Shown here piece after piece: positions 55,455-64,000 of a stretch of DNA of 64,000 nucleotides (within the stretch, counting starts at the first letter, position 1; every line of letters begins with the position of its first letter). Made by a program: the position numbers and the translations under genes. Origin of the DNA: Dugong dugon. Taxonomy: Eukaryota > Chordata > Mammalia > Sirenia > Dugongidae. The notes under the pieces were generated by a model. It made no database searches and was not told the DNA's origin. It worked only from the letters and a program-made list of their open reading frames with translations. The stretch spans positions 92,463,234 through 92,527,233 of the forward strand of contig CM057462.1 in assembly GCA_030035585.1 (NCBI GenBank), in the 5' to 3' direction.

Positions 55455-55650
55455 CTAATAAGCTCACCTGCTAACCAAACGGTTGGTGGTTTGAGTCCAC
55501 CGAGTGGTGCCTCCCAAGAAAGGCTAGTTGATCTATTCTGAAAAATCAGCCATTAAAAGCCCTATGGAGCACAGTTCTACTCTGACACACTTGGGGTTGT
55601 CATAAGTCAGAATTAACTCAATGGCAACTGGTGATTGATTTTCCTATATT
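55455..55650 (+). mobile_element. AfroSINE, long form, first bases missing
   Basis: GCTAACCAAACGGTTGGTGG, TTTGAGTCCACCGAGTGGTG, CATAAGTCAGAATTAACTCA. Confidence 0.88.
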
Positions 55651-55734
55651 AGTATAATTCTCTATTAAAATCACAGCACAAGTTAGTTAACTCTAAGTGA
55701 TGAATAAAGGCATCATGATTTAATGTAAAGTTTG

Positions 55735-55905
55735 CCAGTGCCTCGGAGGTGGGACGACATGAATTTTAACTAACTCTGCCGCTGAACCTCTCTGTGGCCT
55801 TGGTCCAGCCTCTTAATCTCTTTGGGTCTCACGGTTTCCCATCTGCAAAATGTGAGCATCGGAATCTGTGATCATGAAGGTTCCTTTTAGCTTTGCATAA
55901 TGCAT
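55735..55905 (-). repeat. MIR SINE
   Basis: CTCTTAATCTCTTTGGGTCT, GTTTCCCATCTGCAAAATGT. Confidence 0.75.
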
Positions 55906-56129
55906 AGTGATAATGGCTGCTACCTTCTGGAAAAATAAAATGTTCTTTAATGAAAATATCAGATAACCGACCTGATGCCAGTCTCTTGCTTTGAATTTTT
56001 TACTCACTGAGGCTTTATTCTAAGAATATGTAGCATTTTACTGTCCTGCTGCCCATCCATTTAAGTCATTCTTCAACAAACTTGTCAGAGTTTATCCAGA
56101 TCTGAACAATGAATAAGGAAGACCAAAGA

Positions 56130-56492
56130 AGAATTGATGGATTAAATTATGGTGTTGGCGAAGAATATTGAATATACCACGGACTGCCAGAAGAACAAAT
56201 AAATCTGTCTTGGAAGAAGTATAGCCAGAATGCTCCTTAGAAGCGAGGATGGCGAGACTTTGTCTCATGTACTTTGGACGTGTTATCAGGAGGGACCACT
56301 CCCTTGAGAAGAACATTATGCTTGACAAAGCAGAGGGTCAGTAAGATGGATTGACACAGTGGCTGCAGCAATGGGCTCAAACATAGCAAAGATTGTGAGG
56401 ATGGAGCAGGACCAGGCAGTGTTTCTTTCTGTTGTGTACAAGGCCTCATGAGTTAGAACCGACTCAACAGCACCTAACAACAACAACAAGAT
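56130..56492 (+). mobile_element. RTE/BovB-type LINE 3' end with ORF remnant
   Basis: From about 56154 a frame reads WRRILNIP, then TARRTNKSVLEE, a TAG stop, PECSLEA, LMYFGRVIRRD and LEKNIMLDKAEGQ: the conserved C-terminus of the RTE-clade endonuclease/reverse-transcriptase ORF. It continues to GATTGACACAGTGGCTGCAG, the tail GAGTTAGAACCGACTCAACA and a CAACAACAACAA end. Inactive: truncated, and with an internal stop. Confidence 0.9.
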
Positions 56493-56844
56493 CTTAATAC
56501 CATTCAGGTGTGGCTGATTGCCTGGAAAGATGTAGCTCCTGACTTCTTCTTTACACATATTGGTGAATTGAAATCAAGAGAAAAGCAGCTTGGCTTCTTG
56601 CTTCCTTCCATAGTAGAGTTAGCCACTTATTTTCTAGCAACTCTTTTTGTCCGCTAAATATGGACGGAGGATAGGATGGAGATTTTAGAAGTAGGTGACA
56701 GTTGCTCACCTTGTTAATTTCTTCTCTGTTTGTTTCCTTCCCTTCCCTTGGCAGAGTTAAATGCCCCCCTTTCATAGTACTCTGAAAATCCTTCCTTGAG
56801 AGCTTATCTTGAAGGGGGCCCACTAGCCATTTCTCTCTTTTGCT

Positions 56845-56945
56845 CCTTCTGTATTATAAACCCATCAAGGGCAGGGATAGAGCATGTCCATCTTTAACTA
56901 GTATCTGGCACATAGGTACTGCTCAATAAATGGTGAATGGAGGAA
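56845..56945 (+). repeat. L2 3' end
   Basis: CATCAAGGGCAGGGATAGAG, CTGGCACATAGGTACTGCTC, AATAAATGGTGAATGGAGGA. Confidence 0.75.
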
Positions 56946-57294
56946 TATAGAAGAAAACATATGTTTATAAATATGTACACCTGAACAATGCATATATAGG
57001 AAAATATCCATTTATGAAACAAATGATTCAAATGTTTTCTCTTTGACCATTCTTAACCTGACCTCCTCAGCTTAAGGTAGTAATTTCCTCTTCTCTTAAA
57101 GCTATGTGTGCTATATGTTTGGTTATTAATTATGTACTGCCTGGTGACATTTTTTTTCTGTTCTCATAATATTTTCTGTTTTCCAGTATTTTATGACCTT
57201 TTTTTTTTTTTTTTTTTTTACAAATTTGTTTCCTCACCAAAGTTGTAAATCCTTTGAGGGCAGGGATAAATTTTAAATATCAATACTTAATTCT
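56946..57294. other. AT-rich; poly-T of about 18 at 57200
   Basis: GAGGGCAGGGATAAATTTTA near 57258 is an L2 scrap. No gene. Confidence 0.45.
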
Positions 57295-58460
57295 CTCCTC
57301 TCCTTCAGAGACTCCAATTATACATATTTGCTCTGTTTATTTTTTTTAATTCTCTTTATCTTTATGTTTCGTTTTGAATAGTTTCTATTTTTGTATCTTC
57401 AAATTCACTAATTTTGTCTTCTGCAATATCTGATCTGATGTTAATCCCATTCAGTGTATTTTTTTAAATCTAATATATTGTAGATTTATCTCTAGAAGTT
57501 CAATTTGAATCTTTTTATACCCTCAGTGTCTAGTTTTTGAATACGTGGAATACAGTTACAATAATTGGCTTAATGTCCTTGTCTGCTAATTCTAACTCTG
57601 TGTCAGTTCTGAGTCAGTTTCAATTGGTTGATTTTTCTCCTCAGTAGGGGCCATATTTTCCTGCTTTTTTGTATGTCTGGTAATTTTTGATTGGATATCA
57701 GACATTGTGAATTTTACCTTGTTAGGTGCTGGATAGTTTTGTGTTCCTGTAAGTATTCTTGAGCTTTGTTCTGGTATGCAGTTAAATTGCTTGGAAACAG
57801 TTTTCTCCTTTTGGGTCTTGGTTTCAAGATTTGTTAGGCAGGGCTGAAACAGTACTCAGTCTAGGGCTAATTTTTACCCACTACAGAGAACAAAACCCTT
57901 TTATGTACTTTACTCAATGCCCAGGAAATCATGAGATTTTTCCAGTCTTACTGGTGGGAGCAAATACTTGCCCTGGCCCTGTGTGAGCACTGGGCCCTGT
58001 TACCTCTAAAATGTTCAGATGTTTCTTTCCCTAGCCTTGGGTAATTGCCTCACATACATGCGCTGATCAGTACTCTGCTAAAAAATTGAGGAGAACTCTC
58101 TATGGGTCACTTTCTTCTGATACTCTGTCCTGTAAACTCTAATTGTCTTGATCTCCCTAAAGTCTCAGATCCATTTACTCACTCAGAGAATCCACTGGGT
58201 TTCACCTGTGCCTCACCTCCGTCTGCACCCCCCCACCCCTGGCCCTGGCCCGCCAGTGCCTCAGCCTGGAGACTCAGGTGGTAAACTGGAGGACTTCTAG
58301 GATTCACAGTCTTTGTTTCTCATCTCTCAGAATCACTGTCATTCAATGCTTTTTATGCAGATCTTGACAACTGTTGTTTTATGTCTGTATTTTTGGTTGT
58401 TTCAGGTTGGGAGGATAAATCTTGTTCTTGTTATTCCATCTTGGCCAGAAGTGGATGTGA
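57295..58460 (+). repeat. Old L1M LINE, 3' region
   Basis: GAGACTCCAATTATACATAT, CTTGTCTGCTAATTCTAACT, GTAATTTTTGATTGGATATC and GAAACAGTTTTCTCCTTTTG follow a known mammalian L1M order for over 1 kb. Open frames inside are not genes. Confidence 0.65.
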
Positions 58461-58649
58461 CCCATGTTATTCTTTCTATCTGGAATTCTCTTCATCCTCA
58501 ATCCCCAATCAGCTTCCAAACCCTACTATCCCTGACTCTACCCAACTGGGTTAGGAGCCCTTTCTCTGTGTTCCCATCATACCTGTGCTTGCAATAACTC
58601 AGCACAGCACTCATCTGCCTGCATTATTATTCAGGGGTTTTTTTTCCCA

Positions 58650-58790
58650 TCTCTTTCCCCATTAGATTTTATTTCCTTGTGGGCAGGGAATGTCTTTTAT
58701 CTCTGGATTTCCAACATCTAACATGGTCCCAGGCATTTAACAGTTGCTCAATAAACATTTATTGAATGAATGAATGAATGAAGAAATAGG
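58650..58790 (+). repeat. L2 3' end with (GAAT)n
   Basis: CTTGTGGGCAGGGAATGTCT, CAACATCTAACATGGTCCCA, TTATTGAATGAATGAATGAA. Confidence 0.82.
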
Positions 58791-59515
58791 ACTTAATTTT
58801 CAGAGTATCAGTTCATGAACAACTCTCAGAGCATTTTTTTTTTCTTTGCAGAAATGTAGTTAACTGTGCATCCTTACCTATTCAGTTGAAGTCTGGTAAA
58901 AATTTTTGAAATTTTTAGATAATCAAAATTTTTGTGATGGCTTAGACATGGTTGGTTTTTAATTATTTATTTTATGTAGCTTCCACTAGCACTGAAGACA
59001 AGGTACTTAATAAAAGTCACCTGATTGATTCTTGAAATAAAGTGTGGATGTAAAGGAACTAAAAATACAATGACAATATTTTACAGAGAAACAAAATGAA
59101 GAATAACTTTTAGATAACCCACTTCATGGTTGGAGCCTCAGGTGTGGTGTATCCCAAGTCTGAAATCTACTGAGGTGATGGTTCTTCTCTCAAGTGCCTT
59201 TTCCACACTGGATGTACTTGGATATCTGTTATCCGAGTAGACCACAGCTGGTTTGCAGATAGATGTGAGTCTGTGCATTTTTATCAACTGGAGACACTTG
59301 ACAGTGGATATGTGCCATTGGGGCCATGGTCAAGTGCAAGTCGATGCTATATTTGGGTTTCTAAGTGTTGGTAGAGTGAACCATATTTGGTGAGCCTCTT
59401 AAGACTATCTTGCTCTGTTTCCTCAGCGGCTCTTGGCTACTAAAGGTACCTCTGGAGTGCCCCCATCTCCATCCTGCATAGTTGGCACGATGAAAATGGC
59501 TTGGGCTTGTGTTCT
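58791..59515. other. No gene recognised
   Basis: Apparently unique, about 59100-59500 moderately G/C-richer than its surroundings. Confidence 0.4.
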
Positions 59516-59645
59516 TCTGACCCCATGTTTTCATCTGTGCAGTAGGATAGTGAGATCTAACTTGCCAGGTTGCTGTGAGGATTAAATGAAATCAGAAATG
59601 TAAATTGCCTATCACAGTTCCAGGTATACAGGAACCCTCTCCACC
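59516..59645 (-). repeat. MIR SINE
   Basis: GTTTTCATCTGTGCAGTAGG, GTTGCTGTGAGGATTAAATG. Confidence 0.78.
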
Positions 59646-60355
59646 TAGCCCCTCATACTACCCCTCCTTCCTAGTTTAAAAGGTAGCTGTCTGCCTTTGA
59701 AGTTGAATTGTACTGACCTGCCACTGTGTCTGTATCTCTCACTTATCATCCTTCAGGATCATTAAAGGTTTAAAGTGAGCTCCTTTGCTGTTAGGCCAAA
59801 TGCTTATTTTCCTGAAATGGCATTTTCTTGACTTAAAGTATATGCTTCTCTTTTTTTGCTTGTTTTTACTGCTCTTGCCTGGTGATCAAGCTGTTTAAAG
59901 CCATTTCTGTCCTTTCCTCTTCTAATCCGTGGCCCAGGCAAGGGGGTAGCTTTAGTTAACTAGAACACGCTATGTTAGCAAAGCGATTTCTTATTCTACT
60001 CAGATATTGATGTGCAAATGAAGACTGGCTATATTTTGCATATTTTCCTAGAATGACACAGTGATTCTGTGGCTAAACCAAAATTAGACCCTGTTACTTT
60101 TCAAAATCTGACTTTTTGCTTAAATGGTAAACTGTGTTGCCTCCAAAACTACTAGTTGAGTTTAGCTTTTAAGTGTACTTTGTATTTAAATCTGATGATA
60201 GTATTGTTTTTCCTTTTGTCTTGCTTAAATGAAGACCTTGGTCTCTTTTCATTTCTGGTCTAGTACAGCTACCCTGACCCCTCTTAGTGACCTAGGCAGC
60301 AAAGATTCTTGATACTGTCAAGAATGCTAATTAAGATTTTTATTCTTGTTTGCCC
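59646..60355. other. No gene recognised
   Basis: Apparently unique. Confidence 0.4.
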
Positions 60356-60482
60356 TATTGTTCATGATACTTGTAATTATGTCTGGTACATAATCCCTGG
60401 TATCTCCTGCTATACTGGGTGCAACATCCTGTACATAAACAAATGTATGAATGAGTGAGTGTATAACTGAATAAATCAGTAA
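60356..60482 (+). repeat. L2-like 3' end, diverged
   Basis: TAATTATGTCTGGTACATAA and GTATGAATGAGTGAGTGTAT. Confidence 0.5.
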
Positions 60483-60587
60483 TTTATATAGTCACTGGTT
60501 TAAATGTCTCCAGGTTACTGATTTAAATGTGTACAGTCTCGGGATAATTGAATACAAAATTAGGCTATACTTGTTAAGACAGGAGTC

Positions 60588-60757
60588 CCTGGGTGGTGCA
60601 GACGTGCTCGGCTGCTAACTGAAAGCTTGGATGTTTGAGTCACCCAAAAGGCCTGGCAATCTAATTCTGAAAAATCAGCGAATGAAAACCCCGTGGAGCA
60701 CAGTTCTACTCTGACGGAGCTGACTCAGTGGCAACTGCTGTTGTGTTGTTGTTTTCT
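60588..60757 (+). mobile_element. AfroSINE with internal deletions
   Basis: GGAGTCCCTGGGTGGTGCAG, CTGCTAACTGAAAGCTTGGA, AAAATCAGCGAATGAAAACC. The tail lost the GTCGCCATGAG block and ends GTTGTGTTGTTGTTTT. Confidence 0.88.
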
Positions 60758-61265
60758 TCAGGGAGGATGGCCAAAGGCCTTATGGTACCTTTGTGCAAAG
60801 CAGGAAGGTGCTTCTTCCTTTACATGTGCACCGCCCTGTGCCAGGGTGCTCCGTGTGGCTGGAGGAGTCCTGGCTGGATTTCTGTCCTCACTTGCTCCCT
60901 GGTTGGACACCCTTCTGCAGGACACGACCAGCACAATCTGGGAGTTTCTCTGCACAGGAACCTCAGGTCCAAAGGATGTGCTCTGCTCCCTGCACTGCTT
61001 TCTTGGTGGTATAAGTCTCCCATTTGTTTCTGCTCACTTCTGTCTTTTATATCTCAAAAGGGATTGGCTTAAGACACTATCCAATCTTGTAGACCTCATC
61101 AGTATAACTGCCACTAATCCATCTTATTACATCATAGTGATTGAGTTTACAACACATAAGGAAATCACATTAGATTACAAAATGGTACACAATTATACAA
61201 TACTGGGAATCATGACCCAACCAAGCTGATAAATATTTTTGGGGGACACAATTCAATCCATGATG
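60758..61265 (-). mobile_element. LTR of the MaLR-like family, divergent 3' half
   Basis: From the right (minus strand) it starts CATGGATTGAATTGTGTCCC and follows the 40089 copy through GAGATATAAAAGACAGAAG and CACCAAGAAAGCAGTGCAGG. After CAGAGAAACTCCCAGA it departs from all other copies and lacks the GACTAAGACA end. The 178-codon plus-strand frame (60693-61229) spans SINE and LTR and is spurious. Confidence 0.72.
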
Positions 61266-61554
61266 CTATTATTATTACTTTGGTTGAATTGTTTTAGCCA
61301 TTCATTCATTCAGCAAGCAAATACCTCCTCTGCAGGTGTTGCTCCAGGCCTGGAATACTGACCCATGTAAGACTCGGAACTTGTGCATAGGCAGCAGGTG
61401 CTGCAGCAGGGATGGCCACCTGTCAGTACCCTGGAGAAACATGCCAAGGTGGGAGGCTGGATTGACTCTTCCCGGCTCCTCCCACTCGCAAGTCTCTAGG
61501 CTTCTAGTGTGCCCTCCTTTGAAGTCCCTGGTCAGTATGAAGCGGTAGAAACAG
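61266..61554. other. No gene recognised; L2 scrap at 61295-61330
   Basis: CATTCATTCATTCAGCAAGC is a reversed L2 end. Confidence 0.45.
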
Positions 61555-61890
61555 GAAGAGCTTCACCATTGGGTGGATGTGGATTTGAGTCCCAGCCATA
61601 TCATGTGCTGTCTCTGAACTTTAGCTTCCTCCTCTTAAAATGAGGAGATGGCAGGGTAGTTGCCACATGTCATTATCAACTTGGACTTGCTAAGTACTTT
61701 CCACCTGTGATACCGCAGAATCCTCAAAACAGCCCTGTGAGGTGTGTCCTGTTAATATCCTTATTTTATAGATGAGGAAACCGGGACACAGGAGGGTTAA
61801 GAGACTTGCCCAAGTGGTAGAGTTTTGAGCTAAGCCCAGGCCTATCAGAGAGCAGAGGCTTCCTTCCTCGTCGTCGTGCTGTATCATGTT
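61555..61890. repeat. Two MIR SINEs: minus 61555-61670, plus 61680-61890
   Basis: TGGATTTGAGTCCCAGCCAT reads as MIR complement. ATAGATGAGGAAACCGGGAC with GGTTAAGAGACTTGCCCAAG reads as direct MIR. Confidence 0.78.
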
Positions 61891-61969
61891 ATGTCATGTG
61901 TTTAAACATGTAAAGGCTTCTGGTGTGCAGGCTCAGAGGAAACAGTAGCTATTATTATTACTGTTATTG

Positions 61970-62055
61970 TTCTGAAACTCTGTCCTTTTTCCACCACAGT
62001 GCCCAGCACTGAGTAGTATACATCATAGCTGTTCAGTAAAACCTCACTGGATTTA
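61970..62055 (+). repeat. L2-like 3' end
   Basis: CACCACAGTGCCCAGCACTG, GCTGTTCAGTAAAACCTCAC. Confidence 0.55.
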
Positions 62056-62689
62056 ATTGGTTATGGATTTTGTGTGTCAGTAGGTAGGTAACTCTGTTGT
62101 CTCTAAAGGGAGATTCCCTAGTAGAATAATATTCTAACATGGAAGCAGTTATGAAAACACAAAATAGCAGCCAGAGAGGCAATCTAGTTAATGCAATTGT
62201 GTATTGGAAAGTTGGAAAGAAGTTAAAAAAATTGAAGGGTGCAATCTGATGGTTGACAACATTTGACAGTATTCTGGCAAGCAGATAATATGTTTCTGAG
62301 CAAAAGAAATAGAGATGACAAATTACTCAGTTACATGACCATCTCTTACAATGATGATGAACAGAGAAAAAAAAATTTTTGTCCTTCTGCCATCTCTTCC
62401 CTTGCCCTGACACAAGATTGGTTATGGCCATAGATTCTGTTTTGCATGATGAAATTCTGAGTGAATTAGGTTAGGTTGTCTTGAAAACAGTTGGACCAGA
62501 AAGCAAAAGGCGTTCTCTCTTTGGAAAGAGGCTTTACTCTGGGGAAGAAGAGCACAGCCGTTTAGGAGGAATCTGGAACTGTGGATGGTCACCTTTTCGG
62601 TGAATGAGACCACTATCTCCTTTCTTTTCTTTGTAGGACTAAAAAGGTACCTTTGTAGACCCCAAGCACACTGCCTCACTTTGGTTCTT
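62056..62689. other. No gene recognised
   Basis: Apparently unique. Confidence 0.4.
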
Positions 62690-62840
62690 TTCAGCCCTCA
62701 TTTATTGTGTTGTCTCCTGTGTCTACATGTGCTGGGCTGCTATGAAGGTATGAAGACAAATATGACTCGGTTTTGGCCTTCAGGGCTTGACAGTCTAGTA
62801 GAAGGAGGCAGACGTACAAACAGACATCCAAGAATCTGAG
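62690..62840 (-). repeat. L2 3' fragment
   Basis: CCCTCATTTATTGTGTTGTC, GTGCTGGGCTGCTATGAAGG, GGGCTTGACAGTCTAGTAGA. Confidence 0.7.
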
Positions 62841-62944
62841 TTCCTGGCTGTACTGCTACAGGATCTCATTGAGCAAGTCATGCACGTCTCAGGGCCTAGG
62901 TTTCCCAGCTGCACAGGGAGAGGATGGGACTAGATGGGCAGGAT

Positions 62945-63002
62945 GATCTGTGAGTTGGAATTGGAATTAACCGGACAGCAATTGGTTTGGTTTGGGTTTG
63001 TG
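62945..63002 (+). mobile_element. AfroSINE tail fragment
   Basis: TGTGAGTTGGAATTGGAATT, CCGGACAGCAATTGGTTTGG. Confidence 0.75.
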
Positions 63003-63352
63003 GGTCTATGAAAATCCGAAGCTGTGTGCTGGCCAAGCCTTTACAAACTGAAATGAAGGAAAGCCATTCACCTGATGGCATATTATTTTGTGATGAATTT
63101 CACAGGCTAACTACATATTTGAAACTCAACACTAGCACTATGTTGAAATATAGATGGTGGTACTTGTTCAGTTAACCAAACGGTAAACTTTGCAAAGATA
63201 GCAGAAATGGATATCTGATAATGATTTAATATGGGTACAAAAATTAACGCTGGTGTTAACTACTGTTCTCTCCAGCTCTGCAGTGCCTTTCTGATATGAA
63301 CCTTCATATTAAGTTATTTTCCTTTTTTCCGGAGGAGGACCATAGAATGCTA
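63003..63352. other. No gene or repeat recognised
   Basis: Apparently unique. Confidence 0.4.
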
Positions 63353-63461
63353 ATAAAAAAAACCAAACCTGTTGCCGTTAAGTCAGTCCAACTCATAGTG
63401 ACCTATAGGATGGAGCAGAACTGCTCCATAGGGTTTCCAAGGCTGTCACCTTTACAGAAAG
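63353..63461 (-). mobile_element. AfroSINE tail half, left arm of an inverted pair
   Basis: AAAAAAACCAAACCTGTTGC to AAGGCTGTCACCTTTACAG. It stops where a plus-strand AfroSINE head begins. Confidence 0.88.
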
Positions 63462-63570
63462 GAGCCCTGGTGACTCAGTGGTTAAGCATTCGGCTGCTAA
63501 CTGAAAGGTTGGCAGTTGGAACCTACCAGCTGCTCCACGGGAGAAAGATGTGACAGTCCACTTCCATAAA
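63462..63570 (+). mobile_element. AfroSINE head half, right arm of an inverted pair
   Basis: GGAGCCCTGGTGACTCAGTG, GGCTGCTAACTGAAAGGTTG, GGCAGTTGGAACCTACCAGC, then GAGAAAGATGTGACAGTCCA. It ends after the middle, with no tail. Confidence 0.88.
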
Positions 63571-64000
63571 GATTTATAGCCTGTTATGAGACCACAGACT
63601 AAGAAAGCAGTTGAATCATCTTACTTCTGGCTTTAGAGCCTCATCTTACTATATGTAAGGGCTCTCAACATGTTTCAGGTGACTCAGGAATCTCTGAAAT
63701 TGTGTGTGAAGTTGTATTTTTGTGTCCATGTGGGTTGTTTGGTGTGATTAGGGTAGGGCAAGCACTTGGTGGTTTCTGCACATTATCACTGGTAGAATTC
63801 TATCTGTGGAGACCTTCATTGGCCCTAAATCTGGATTAATATTCTGGGACTGGAAGTTGGTTCATAATTAACCACAGAACAACTGAGTGGCTGTGGAAAC
63901 CTAGAAGAAGTGGACTTTCCAAATATCCCCCTGCCCCTCAAAGCTTTGTTGCTGAGGTGCAGTTGGCCAATGCCTTTGTCTCTTTTTGAAGCTTTCCACA
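63571..64000. other. No gene or repeat recognised
   Basis: Apparently unique up to the window edge. Confidence 0.4.

Noticed and set aside
57295..58460. Possible gene on the basis of long T-rich open frames
   Set aside because: The text follows an old L1M 3' region and the frames are short and interrupted.
60693..61229. Longest open frame in the window, 178 codons, plus strand
   Set aside because: It runs from an AfroSINE across a reversed LTR. No domain, and the peptide follows the repeat text in other copies.

Overview
This is nuclear DNA from a placental mammal of the superorder Afrotheria, most likely an elephant or close relative. About thirty copies of a tRNA-derived SINE whose tail reads like GAGTCGGAATCGACTCGA identify the lineage: this is the AfroSINE family. 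Fragments of an RTE/BovB-type LINE with the same tail are also present. Older mammal-wide repeats (MIR, L2, L1M, hAT/MER5-like) form the background. The species call rests on family recognition, not on a database search.

No intact protein-coding gene, rRNA, functional tRNA or CRISPR array can be supported. Every long open frame I inspected lies in a repeat or lacks recognisable domains. The window is therefore intergenic or a large intron. The only gene-like remnants are a dead Sushi/CCP exon at 749-942, which resembles the last Sushi domain of the SEZ6 family and carries two in-frame stops, and a 279-bp poly(A)-tailed retroposed segment at 28132-28410.

Layout. 0-2.4 kb: L1 tail, a run of AfroSINEs and the CCP relic. 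2.4-13 kb: L2 and MIR relics, a MaLR-like LTR split by an AfroSINE, two hAT-type MITEs with 8-bp target duplications, and two lineage-specific L1 3' ends. 13-25 kb: MIR and AfroSINE copies, MaLR-like LTRs and an RTE tail inside one of them. 25-27.4 kb: a three-layer LINE nest. 27.4-39 kb: mostly unique sequence with scattered SINEs, MIR and L2. 39-44.3 kb: LTRs, a long L1 3' UTR and a second nest with clean target duplications. 44-56.5 kb: long composite SINEs (one with a tRNA-Gly-like head), RTE tails and an LTR in an old L1. 56.5-64 kb: old L1 and L2, another LTR, and a head-to-head AfroSINE pair.

The elements can be partly ordered by nesting. L2, MIR and L1M are the hosts; LTRs, AfroSINEs, RTE tails and young L1s are the guests. 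The RTE LINE and the AfroSINEs share their 3' ends, as expected if RTE machinery mobilised the SINEs. Repeat boundaries are by eye and usually good to about 5-20 bases.
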